Shown: in pieces, positions 1 through 6,249 of the stretch
Layout of the letters: each line of letters starts with the position of its first letter
Numbering within the stretch: the first letter of the stretch is position 1
Source: Deltaproteobacteria bacterium
Lineage (GTDB): Bacteria; Desulfobacterota; Desulfobacteria; Desulfobacterales; ETH-SRB1
Assembly: GCA_030611115.1 (NCBI GenBank)
Contig: JAUWQK010000090.1
Span: 1-6,583 of the forward strand
Length of the DNA: 6,583 nucleotides
Reading direction: 5' to 3'
Made by a program: the position numbers and the translations under genes
The notes under the pieces: model-generated
What the model was told of the DNA's origin: nothing
The model's database searches: none
What the model saw: the letters and a program-made list of their open reading frames with translations, nothing else

Positions 1-81
1 GCCAATTACATGCAAAAATCATTGGATGCTATCAATAAACGAATTGAGGAATTGGAAAAGAAACCTTCCACATCATCTTGA
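1..81 (+). CDS. C-terminal tail of an unidentified coiled-coil protein (partial)
   Basis: The first frame is open from base 1 to a TGA at 79-81 and gives 26 residues. The stretch MQKSLDAINKRIEELEKK has hydrophobic residues at heptad-like spacing and many Glu/Lys, so it looks like a coiled coil or amphipathic helix, followed by a short Ser/Thr/Pro tail. The strong terminator that begins 37 bases downstream supports this being a true gene end. Such tails occur in phasin-like and other small helical proteins, but 26 residues are too few to assign a family, and I do not. The start and most of the gene lie outside the window. Confidence 0.6.
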   Translation, partial: ANYMQKSLDAINKRIEELEKKPSTSS

Positions 82-117
82 TTGAGCCGCATTGCTGAGG
101 CTGCATGATACTAAATG

Positions 118-155
118 AATTAAGGGGTGGTAATTAGACCGCCCCTTAATTTTTT
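118..155 (+). terminator. Intrinsic (rho-independent) terminator
   Basis: Bases 118-131 pair with 138-151 around a 6-nt loop: a 14-bp stem whose only irregularity is one G-T (G-U in RNA) wobble. The stem contains the GC core AGGGGTGG/CCGCCCCT and runs into a T tract at 150-155. It lies 37 bases after the stop of the partial upstream gene. The A-rich left foot means it could also act on transcripts from the opposite strand. Confidence 0.9.
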
Positions 156-415
156 ACTCGATCTGCACCAATCTCTTGCGCATCAAGGACTCGGCACATT
201 TCTTCGCAAAAAATCGCTCAACTTAGGTTTGTAAATTAGTACTCAAGTTTTGTACCCTTAATTCCTATCCATGCCAAACGGTTAAAGGGCTGAGTAAAGG
301 TGCCTATTGAAATTCCGTATTGACAATGATTAAAACAGATTTTTATTTTGCTTTGAAAATATTCAATATGTCAATAATTTCTTTTAAAATTTCGGTACAT
401 ATGATAATAAAATAA
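156..415. other. Non-coding intergenic stretch
   Basis: I find no credible gene on either strand. The stretch becomes very AT-rich after about 305. An 8-bp inverted repeat, TATTGACA at 318-325 and TGTCAATA at 369-376, brackets a smaller dyad TTGAA/TTCAA (353-357 and 362-366). On the minus strand a stop-to-stop frame of 22 codons (154-225) reads like a protein tail but has no start, and I treat it as chance or as a gene remnant. Confidence 0.55.
320..347 (+). promoter_or_regulatory. Candidate sigma-70-type promoter
   Basis: TTGACA at 320-325 matches the -35 consensus perfectly. After 16 bases, TTTATT at 342-347 matches 4 of 6 positions of the -10 consensus; TATTTT at 344-349 with an 18-base spacer is an alternative. 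It points toward the M20-like gene, with a leader of about 260 bases that would include the 416-570 fold-back element. In such an AT-rich stretch this match could arise by chance. Confidence 0.3.
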
Positions 416-570
416 TAACTACTCAGGTTAACAGACTGAAGGTAGAAGGCTTTTAGGGGAAAGACTCCCGGAAGCCAATATTTTATTAAAGCTACATAGA
501 GAATAAGGTTCAGGAATCATCTGTTTCCTTCAGCCTTCAGCCTATAGCCTTCAGTCTACCTGATTAGTTA
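416..570. repeat. Imperfect inverted-repeat (MITE- or REP-like) element
   Basis: The left arm (416-451) and right arm (532-570) are imperfect reverse complements. The outer ends TAACTACTCAGGT and, read on the opposite strand, TAACTAATCAGGT differ by one base; AGACTGAAGG follows in both arms after a 4-base insertion (TAAC) in the left one, and both end in GAAGGCT. About 80 bases of unmatched sequence separate the arms. There is no coding sequence inside, so if it is mobile it would depend on a transposase supplied elsewhere. No clear target-site duplication is visible. It ends 40 bases before the M20-like start codon, so it would be in that gene's leader or promoter region. Confidence 0.7.
527..554 (+). 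repeat. Four tandem 7-bp repeats (CCTTCAG)
   Basis: Units are CCTTCAG (527-533), CCTTCAG (534-540), CCTATAG (541-547) and CCTTCAG (548-554); only the third differs, by two bases. They make up much of the right arm of the 416-570 element. The left arm has the complementary units CTGAAGG (436-442) and TAGAAGG (443-449), so the heptamer exists in both orientations across the element. Confidence 0.8.
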
Positions 571-610
571 CATAACATATATAAGTTCTTGCTGTTTTTA
601 GGAGGCCGAT

Positions 611-1768
611 ATGGAAAAGTACCTTGATAAATTACCGTCTTTTGTTGAGGCAATTAAGTCTATGAAGGAGACAATTATTGCCAATATAGTATTTATTGGA
701 CAGATACCTGCTCCTACTTTCAAGGAAAAGAGGCGGACAGATTTATTTATGGAAAGATTGGCTGAGTTTCAGGTCGATGAATGTACAACCGATGGATACA
801 GGAATCCCATTGGAATCATAGGGGGAACTTCCCTATCAAAGCCACCTGTTTTTGTCGTTGCACATCTGGACACATTTTTTGAAAAGGATATAGATCATAA
901 TTATACTGTCAGGAAAAGAACAATAAAGGGTGCGGGCATTTTAGATAATTCATTAAGTATTGGGGTGTTGGCTTCGTTGCCGGAAATTTTTAGAAAGTTA
1001 GATCTTCGTTTTGAATCCGATATTGTCCTGGCGGGCGTTATACAATCATTGGGAAGGGGGAACTTGCGGGGCATCAGGCATCTCCTGAAAGCATGGGATA
1101 CTCCCATAAGAGGTGCAATTTGCTTAGAGAGTGTCGAGCTTGGCAGACTTAATTATTATTCTGAAGGAATGATTAGATGTGAAGTTGAATGTGACATATC
1201 ACCCACACCTGGACCGCTTCAGAAGTTCAAGTCAAATGCGATATTAATTTTAAATGAAGTTATAAACCAGATCCTGGAGTTGCGCTTACCTCAAAGACCA
1301 CGTTCAAGAGTAATTATCGGTAAAATATCAGGCGGTTTCAAGCATGGAACTATAGCCTGTAACTCAAACCTTGGCTTTGAGATTCAAAGTGATTCGGATA
1401 AGATGGTAAAGAGTATTTATAATGATATTAATGACATTATTGAAGACATAAGTCACCAGAATGAAATTGAGCTGAAGCTAAAAACTATAAGTAACCTGAG
1501 CGCAGCCAGTTTAAAATACAATCATCCCCTTGTAAAAAGTGCCGGGGCAATAATTGAAAGTTTGGGTCTAAAACCAATATGTGAGCCAAGTGAATCTGAG
1601 CTGTCAATTTTTCTTTCACACAATATACCGGCAGTTACACTCGGAATTACTCGAGGAGAAAACATTCATCTTGAAAATGCTACGATGGAAATTGAACCAA
1701 TGTATAAAGGAATTGCCCAAATTATTGGAGTGATTATGGCAATAGACAAAGGAGTTTGCGATGAATAG
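611..1768 (+). CDS. M20-family metallopeptidase homologue, probably without catalytic activity
   Basis: The 385-residue protein has the M20 layout: a catalytic domain split by a dimerisation domain (roughly residues 182-295). IPAPTFKEKRR (32-42) matches the family N-terminus. Four metal-site positions are kept: H85 and D87 in AHLDTFF, bridging D112 in GAGILDN, E173 in CLESVELGR, and H353 in ENIHLE. The Glu-Glu pair, which gives the general base and a second metal ligand and normally precedes GLGNLRG, is Q145-S146 here (IQSLGRGNLRG). Hydrolysis is therefore doubtful, and a binding or altered role is likely; the substrate is unknown. The start is set by AGGAGG at 600-605, five bases before ATG. 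The last 8 bases overlap gpgS, so the two are probably co-transcribed and translationally coupled. No signal peptide is seen, so it is probably cytoplasmic. Confidence 0.88.
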   Translation: MEKYLDKLPSFVEAIKSMKETIIANIVFIGQIPAPTFKEKRRTDLFMERLAEFQVDECTTDGYRNPIGIIGGTSLSKPPVFVVAHLDTFFEKDIDHNYTVRKRTIKGAGILDNSLSIGVLASLPEIFRKLDLRFESDIVLAGVIQSLGRGNLRGIRHLLKAWDTPIRGAICLESVELGRLNYYSEGMIRCEVECDISPTPGPLQKFKSNAILILNEVINQILELRLPQRPRSRVIIGKISGGFKHGTIACNSNLGFEIQSDSDKMVKSIYNDINDIIEDISHQNEIELKLKTISNLSAASLKYNHPLVKSAGAIIESLGLKPICEPSESELSIFLSHNIPAVTLGITRGENIHLENATMEIEPMYKGIAQIIGVIMAIDKGVCDE

Positions 1769-2735
1769 CAACTGGCTGAAAAAGAATACCTTTCATCATT
1801 CTGAATTCAAAGACATTAACCGTCTTGTTGAAGAAAAAGAAAGAAAGAAAATTAAAATATCTCTTTGTCTGCCCACTCTTAACGAAGAAAAAACTATTGC
1901 AAAAGAAATTATTATTATGAAGTCGGAGCTGATGTCCCGTTATCCGCTTCTTGATGAAATTGTGGTTATTGATTCCGGCTCGTCAGATAGAACCATGGAA
2001 ATAGCATCAAGTTATGGCGCCGATGTTTACAAGGCTGATGATATCCTGCCCAAACTTGAAAAGTTTAAGGGGAAGGGCGAAAATCTGTGGAAAGCTCTTT
2101 ATATTACAAGAGGTGATATAATTATTTATCTTGATGCTGATATAAAAAATATTCATCATAGATTTGTTTATGCTCTTGTAGGTCCGCTTCTTCTTTTTGA
2201 TAATATAAAATATTGCAAAGGTTTTTATGACCGTCCAATTGCTAGAGGCAAAAAGAAACTGAGACCTACTGGCGGCGGCAGGGTTACCGAACTTGTAATA
2301 AGACCACTGTTTTCTCTTTTTTTCCCTGAGCTTACTCAGATTATGCAGCCACTCTCCGGCGAATATGCCGGTTACCGTGAACTCTTTGAGAAAATACCCT
2401 TTCCAATTGGCTATGGCATTGAGACCAGTATAATTCTCGATACTTATGAAAAATGGGGGCTTGATGTTATTGCGCAGGTAGATCTTGAAAGGCGGGTTCA
2501 CAGGAACCAGGATACTAAATCATTGGGGAAAATGTCCTTTGTTATTCTAAAGACTTTTTGCAAGCGCCTTGAAAAGCTTGGGATAGCTGAATTAAAAAAC
2601 GATTTTTTTAACGAAATGATACAATACAAATTGGGAACGGACGGATACCAGCCGGATATTTATAAAGATAAGGGCTTTGAAAGGCCGCCGATTATAGAAA
2701 TTCCCGAGTATAGAAAAAAATTCAAAATAATCTGA
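1761..2735 (+). CDS. gpgS: Glucosyl-3-phosphoglycerate synthase
   Basis: This cytoplasmic GT-A-fold enzyme (GT81) transfers glucose from an NDP-glucose donor to 3-phosphoglycerate. The product is dephosphorylated to glucosylglycerate, a compatible solute and, in mycobacteria, a primer for methylglucose polysaccharides. The 324 residues show the nucleotide-binding start LCLPTLNEEKTI (35-46), VVIDSGSSDRT (68-78), the metal-binding DAD (125-127), the family signature PTGGGRVTEL (169-178), QPLSGEYAGYRE (196-207) in the acceptor region, and H247 in ERRVHRNQ, the expected position of a metal-coordinating His. The length is typical of the family. AAAGGAG at 1748-1754 sits six bases before the ATG, and the start overlaps the end of the M20-like gene. 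No phosphatase (gpgP/mpgP) is in the window, so the second step must be encoded elsewhere or done by a non-canonical enzyme. A mannosyl-specific activity cannot be excluded from sequence alone. Confidence 0.9.
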   Translation: MNSNWLKKNTFHHSEFKDINRLVEEKERKKIKISLCLPTLNEEKTIAKEIIIMKSELMSRYPLLDEIVVIDSGSSDRTMEIASSYGADVYKADDILPKLEKFKGKGENLWKALYITRGDIIIYLDADIKNIHHRFVYALVGPLLLFDNIKYCKGFYDRPIARGKKKLRPTGGGRVTELVIRPLFSLFFPELTQIMQPLSGEYAGYRELFEKIPFPIGYGIETSIILDTYEKWGLDVIAQVDLERRVHRNQDTKSLGKMSFVILKTFCKRLEKLGIAELKNDFFNEMIQYKLGTDGYQPDIYKDKGFERPPIIEIPEYRKKFKII

Positions 2736-2820
2736 AAATACACTCCTTTCAGGTCTCTCCAAATATATATTAAGAGTTTTCTCCTTGATAAAATTCCTTT
2801 TTTTTAATAGATTATTAAAT

Positions 2821-3567
2821 ATGGGTTATATATTTGATTTTAATGATGCCGTAAATTACGATCAGTGGTATGATAAACCACAAAACAGATTTGCCGCTGA
2901 TCTTGAATTCCGGCTTATGCTGGATATGCTCAAGCCTATGGATGGGGATTCTCTTTTAGATATAGGCTGTGGAACCGGCGCAAGTCTTCTCCCATTTTTA
3001 GACAGAGGCTTACAGATTACAGGCATTGATCCATCTCAGTATATGCTGGATATTGCTTTTAAAAAAGTTGGACATCGCGTGGATCTACATCGCGGATTTG
3101 CTGAAGACCTGCCTTTTGATGATAATTCATTTAACTATGCCTGCTTTATAACAACTCTGGAATTTGTCGAAGATCCCAAAAAAGCAATTGAAGAGGCCTG
3201 CAGGGTTGCAAAAGACAGGATTTTTATAGGCGTGCTTAATAGGTATGCTCTTAAGGGGATACAGTTGCGGCTTAAAGGGATATTTACCAAAAGCATTTAC
3301 AACCGCGCTCAGTTTTTCAGTATCTGGGAATTAAAGAAAATCATCCGTGCCGTCTTAGGCGATGTTCCTATATCATGGAGAACCGTATACCAGTTTTTGT
3401 CGGCCTCAGGGGGAATAACCTCCAGCATAGAACGTTCGAGCCTGGTTCAAAGATGTCCGTTCGGGGCCTTCGCAGGCATTGTGTTTGCTCCTGTTCCCCG
3501 CTATACAACCAGACCACTATCAATTAGTTGCCAAGCCAAGCCCACAACCAATGCATTAGCGGGTTAA
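2821..3567 (+). CDS. Class I SAM-dependent methyltransferase (type 11)
   Basis: The 248-residue reading has a Rossmann-type SAM-binding domain: motif I LDIGCGTG (46-53), the acidic residue ending strand 2, D70 in ITGIDPS, the segment AEDLPFDDNSF (94-104), and the strand LEFVEDP with the following helix (113-119). The second half (WELKKIIRAVLG, then QRCPFGAFAGIVFAPVPR at 210-227) has the look of a complete C-terminus and not of a broken gene. The substrate is unknown. Its position 85 bases after gpgS raises the possibility of methylating a glucosylglycerate-type product, which is inference. The start is uncertain. ATG 2821 gives MGYIFDFNDA, which resembles the usual N-terminus, but it has no ribosome-binding site. 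An in-frame TTG at 2785 adds 12 residues and has a weak AAGAG eight bases upstream. Confidence 0.85.
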   Translation: MGYIFDFNDAVNYDQWYDKPQNRFAADLEFRLMLDMLKPMDGDSLLDIGCGTGASLLPFLDRGLQITGIDPSQYMLDIAFKKVGHRVDLHRGFAEDLPFDDNSFNYACFITTLEFVEDPKKAIEEACRVAKDRIFIGVLNRYALKGIQLRLKGIFTKSIYNRAQFFSIWELKKIIRAVLGDVPISWRTVYQFLSASGGITSSIERSSLVQRCPFGAFAGIVFAPVPRYTTRPLSISCQAKPTTNALAG

Positions 3568-3594
3568 AAGAGGTTTTGAGCAAACCCTTAAAAT

Positions 3595-3720
3595 TATAGA
3601 CTTTCAGATAAATAATTTCACTGCGTTATCAGTCAAAATCTTCGACGACGTACACATAAGCACGACTTACTCAGATTTTTCCTTCTAGCCTTGTGAAATG
3701 AATTGTCTGAAAGTCTATAG
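3595..3720. repeat. Fold-back (MITE-like) element with nested stems
   Basis: Bases 3596-3621 and 3693-3718 are inverted repeats matching at 23 of 26 positions, beginning ATAGACTTTCAGA and ending ATTTCAC. Inside them lie a second dyad, AAAATC (3635-3640) with GATTTT (3674-3679), and a central near-palindrome, CGTAC (3649-3653) with GCACG (3660-3664), so the whole unit could form a long hairpin. AAAA flanks it on both sides (3590-3593 and 3721-3724), a possible but weak target duplication in AT-rich DNA. It contains no gene and ends 19 bases before the amrS start. Its right arm may therefore contribute promoter sequence (TTGTGA 3691-3696, 17-base spacer, TCTATA 3714-3719), but that match is poor. 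Confidence 0.75.
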
Positions 3721-3739
3721 AAAATGGAGTTAAGTAACT

Positions 3740-4753
3740 ATGGAAGCATATCTTTACAAACCGCTTAATGAAAAAAAAGTTAAATGCAATCTTTGCAACC
3801 ATCGTTGTGTGATTAAAAATGGCAGGCGCGGGATATGCGGTGTGCGTGAGAACCAGGAAGGAACTCTGAAGACCCTGGTTTATGGAAAGCTTATAGCAAG
3901 CAATATAGATCCTATTGAAAAAAAGCCTTTGTTCCATTTTTTTCCGGGGAGTCTGTCCTACTCTATAGCAACAGTCGGTTGCAACTTTAAATGCCTGTTT
4001 TGCCAGAATGCAGACATCGCCCAGATGCCGTCAGACCATGATGGAATGATAATGGGTAATTTTGTTACACCTGAAGATATTGTGAACGCAGCGGAAAAAG
4101 GTAACTGCAAAAGCATAGCATATACATATACTGAGCCTACCGTATATTTTGAATTTGCATATGATACCGCAAAGATCGCTCATGAGAAGGGGATACAGAA
4201 CGTATTTGTAACAAATGGCTACATGACTTCCGAAGCCCTTGAAATGATAAGTCCTTATCTTGATGCGGCAAATGTAGATTTAAAGGCTTTTAATGAAAAG
4301 TTTTATAAAGAAATTTGCAAGGCGAAACTGGAGCATGTGAAAGAAACCTTGAAGCTGATGAAATCGCTTGGCATTTTTGTTGAGGTAACAACTCTCCTTA
4401 TTCCCGGGCTGAACGATGACAAGCATGAGCTTGAAATGCTGGCCGAATTCCTTGTAAAGTCTCTGGGTCCCGAAACACCGTGGCATATAAGCAGGTTCCA
4501 TCCGACATATAAGCTTTTAGACCGGCCTTCCACACCTCTTGAGACACTTGTTATGGCCCGCGAGATCGGTATTAAATCGGGCTTGAAATATGTTTATACA
4601 GGCAATGTGCCAGGTGAAAACAGTGAGAACACGTTCTGTTATAAATGCAACAATATTCTTATCGACAGATGGGGGTTTTGTGTAAATAAAAATCTGATAG
4701 AAAACGGTAAGTGCGCACATTGTGGGGCGCATATAGATGGAGTAGGGTTGTAA
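3740..4753 (+). CDS. amrS: AmmeMemoRadiSam system radical SAM enzyme
   Basis: The 337-residue radical SAM protein uses a [4Fe-4S] cluster held by the CxxxCxxC triad C81, C85 and C88 (GCNFKCLFCQN) to cleave SAM. The N-terminus has four conserved cysteines (C16, C19, C23, C33) in the family pattern CNLCNHRC...GICGVRENQ, followed by YGKLIASNIDPIEKKPLFHF. Other family segments are TYTEPTVYFE (129-138), FVTNGY (156-161), NVDLKAF (178-184), LIPGLND (220-226) and WHISRFHP (248-255). A C-terminal zinc-ribbon-like module has C300, C303, C325 and C328. These proteins are often mislabelled pyruvate formate-lyase activating enzymes; the N- and C-terminal cysteine sets argue for AmrS. The substrate is not firmly known. 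The usual partners AmrA (AMMECR1) and AmrB (Memo) are not in this window. GGAG at 3726-3729 lies 10 bases before the ATG. The prenyltransferase start follows 2 bases after the stop. Confidence 0.93.
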   Translation: MEAYLYKPLNEKKVKCNLCNHRCVIKNGRRGICGVRENQEGTLKTLVYGKLIASNIDPIEKKPLFHFFPGSLSYSIATVGCNFKCLFCQNADIAQMPSDHDGMIMGNFVTPEDIVNAAEKGNCKSIAYTYTEPTVYFEFAYDTAKIAHEKGIQNVFVTNGYMTSEALEMISPYLDAANVDLKAFNEKFYKEICKAKLEHVKETLKLMKSLGIFVEVTTLLIPGLNDDKHELEMLAEFLVKSLGPETPWHISRFHPTYKLLDRPSTPLETLVMAREIGIKSGLKYVYTGNVPGENSENTFCYKCNNILIDRWGFCVNKNLIENGKCAHCGAHIDGVGL

Positions 4754-4755
4754 TT

Positions 4756-5622
4756 TTGCTGGAACGGATTCTTACATACGGCAGGATGATAAAGTTCAGC
4801 CATACTGTATTTGCTCTTCCCTTTGCTTTTTCAGCAGTAATACTTGCCCAGCGCCAGCATCAGATGATTATATCAGATATTTTCTGGATTTTGCTTGCCA
4901 TGATTGGAGCACGCTCCTCTGCCATGGGTTTTAACAGGATAGCGGATGCAAAGTTTGACACAAAGAATCCACGCACCTCAAAACGAGATATACCATCGGG
5001 AAGGCTTTCTTTATCTTCAGCAATAGTATTTGTAATTCTCTTTTCAGGTCTCTTTATATTTTCTTCAGCAATGCTTGGGAAACTCTGTTTTTATCTTTCC
5101 GTTCCTATACTTGTTGTACTTTTTTCTTATTCCTATACAAAAAGGTTTACCTGGCTTTCCCATATTTATCTGGGCTTCGCCATATCTCTTGCCCCTGCAG
5201 GTGCATGGATAGCACTTGCCAAAAGCTTCTCATGGTCTGTTCTTATTCTTTCATTTGCCCTCATGACTTATATCGCCGGTTTTGATATTCTTTATGCGTG
5301 TCAGGATATTGAATTTGACAAGGATGAAGGGCTTTTTTCCATACCGGCTCATTTTGGTGTAAAAAAAGCGCTTATAATTGCTTCTATTATACATCTTGCT
5401 TCTTTCGGCTTTTTCTTTCTGATCTATATTGTATTTGATATGAACCTGATGTACTTCTTTGCAGTAGTTATAATCGGAATTTTATTAATTATTGAGCACA
5501 GGCTGGTTAAGCCGGACGATCTCAGCAATGTTAATTTTGCCTTTTTTCATGTTAACAGTTTAATTTCCATAACTTTATTCCTGGGTGTTCTGGCAGACGA
5601 GCTGGTCAGGCGGTGGATGTGA
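4756..5622 (+). CDS. ubiA: UbiA-family polyprenyltransferase, probable menaquinone (MqnP-type) enzyme
   Basis: This 288-residue integral membrane enzyme attaches a polyprenyl chain to an aromatic acceptor. Both Asp-rich motifs that hold Mg-diphosphate are present: NRIADAKFD (60-68, NxxxDxxxD) and QDIEFDKDEG (183-192, DxxxD). NPRTSKRDIPSG (71-82) follows the first. Eight or nine hydrophobic segments, from about residue 17 to 281, fit the UbiA fold. The N-terminus MIKFSHTVFALPFA (11-24) is typical of the putative 4-hydroxybenzoate polyprenyltransferase group that includes MqnP of the futalosine pathway. With ubiX next to it a quinone role is likely; the acceptor (4-hydroxybenzoate or 6-carboxynaphthoquinol type) cannot be fixed from sequence. 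I chose TTG 4756 because it yields MLERILTYGRMIKFSH, the family's usual length; GGAG at 4739-4742 lies 13 bases upstream. A GTG at 4711 would add 15 unlikely residues inside amrS. ATG 4786 is a shorter option. Confidence 0.9.
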   Translation: MLERILTYGRMIKFSHTVFALPFAFSAVILAQRQHQMIISDIFWILLAMIGARSSAMGFNRIADAKFDTKNPRTSKRDIPSGRLSLSSAIVFVILFSGLFIFSSAMLGKLCFYLSVPILVVLFSYSYTKRFTWLSHIYLGFAISLAPAGAWIALAKSFSWSVLILSFALMTYIAGFDILYACQDIEFDKDEGLFSIPAHFGVKKALIIASIIHLASFGFFFLIYIVFDMNLMYFFAVVIIGILLIIEHRLVKPDDLSNVNFAFFHVNSLISITLFLGVLADELVRRWM

Positions 5623-6236
5623 ACAAGAAAATAGTAGTAGCAATATGCGGGGCATCAGGGTCTATATACGGAATAAGGCTTCTCAAGGCTCTTTTGAAAA
5701 ATCCGGTAAACATATATCTTATAATATCAAGTGCCGGATATAAAGTCCTTGAGCATGAAACCGGTTACAGCGGTGAATCCTTTTCATCTTTTTTAAAGGA
5801 TAAAGGCATTACATTTAATAAAAATGCCTGTTTATATACACACGATCAGGATGATTTTTTTGCTCCTCCTGCAAGCGGGTCATTCAGGAATGACGGCATG
5901 GTTATTGCTCCATGCTCGATGAAAACACTTGGAGCAATTGCAGCCGGTATAGCAGACAACCTCATTCACAGGGCTGCTGATGTAAATCTCAAAGAAAAGC
6001 GTCCGTTGATCCTGTTGCCACGGGAGACTCCTTTAAACATTATCCATTTGAAGAACATGTATGTAGCAGCCAAGGCCGGCGCAACCATCATGCCTCCATC
6101 CCCCTCATTTTATTCAAACCCGCAAAACATCTCCGACCTTGTTGATTCTGTAATTGCAAGGGTTCTCGACCACCTGAAAATTGAACATGATCTTGTTAAG
6201 GAGTGGGGGGCAACCGTTCATGGAGAGTTGGAATGA
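5619..6236 (+). CDS. ubiX: Flavin prenyltransferase UbiX
   Basis: UbiX joins dimethylallyl phosphate to FMN, making the prenylated FMN cofactor used by UbiD-type decarboxylases. It is cytosolic and normally a dodecamer. The 205-residue reading is full length and very well conserved: FMN-binding GASGSIYG (11-18), PASGSF (84-89), the segment from MVIAPCSMKTLG through AAGIADNLIHRAADV (94-122), LKEKRPLILLPRETPLN (124-140), IHLKNM and MPPSPSFY (158-165). It follows the UbiA-type gene directly. GTG 5619 overlaps that gene's TGA in a GTGA junction, with AGG eight bases upstream, and gives MNKKIVVAICGASG, the normal N-terminus. GTG 5613 would add two residues but has its AGG too close. The UbiD partner (in the futalosine pathway, an MqnL-type protein) is not in the window. 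No terminator follows. Confidence 0.95.
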   Translation: MNKKIVVAICGASGSIYGIRLLKALLKNPVNIYLIISSAGYKVLEHETGYSGESFSSFLKDKGITFNKNACLYTHDQDDFFAPPASGSFRNDGMVIAPCSMKTLGAIAAGIADNLIHRAADVNLKEKRPLILLPRETPLNIIHLKNMYVAAKAGATIMPPSPSFYSNPQNISDLVDSVIARVLDHLKIEHDLVKEWGATVHGELE

Positions 6237-6249
6237 TGGAGTCAGGCAG

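Noticed and set aside
154..225. Minus-strand stop-to-stop frame of 22 codons ending in a protein-like tail (RKRLVQIE)
   Set aside because: No start codon with a ribosome-binding site, an upstream in-frame stop after 22 codons, and no family recognised; it could be a remnant but cannot be supported as a gene.
527..554. Tandem repeats considered as a CRISPR array
   Set aside because: The units are 7 bp with no spacers, and no cas gene is in the window.
2007..2501. Long minus-strand open frame inside gpgS
   Set aside because: It lies opposite conserved gpgS motifs, and its translation is low-complexity Lys/Ile-rich sequence; a shadow frame.
2732..2752. Hairpin CTGAAA/TTTCAG overlapping the gpgS stop, considered as a terminator
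   Set aside because: The 6-bp AT-rich stem has no T tract immediately after it.
2785..2820. TTG start extending the methyltransferase by 12 residues
   Set aside because: The added residues are a low-complexity hydrophobic/basic stretch not expected in the family, while ATG 2821 gives the usual MGYIFDF-type start. The weak AAGAG upstream keeps it possible.
3561..3587. GGGTT/AACCC hairpin at the methyltransferase stop, considered as a terminator
   Set aside because: Only 5 bp with a 17-base loop and no T tract.
3671..3937. Minus-strand open frame covering the fold-back element and the amrS start
   Set aside because: It is antisense to a clear gene and an inverted repeat, has no recognisable protein features, and is a shadow frame.
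3740..4753. Annotation as a pyruvate formate-lyase activating enzyme
   Set aside because: The N-terminal four-cysteine segment and the C-terminal zinc-ribbon-like module are those of AmrS, and no glycyl-radical enzyme is adjacent.
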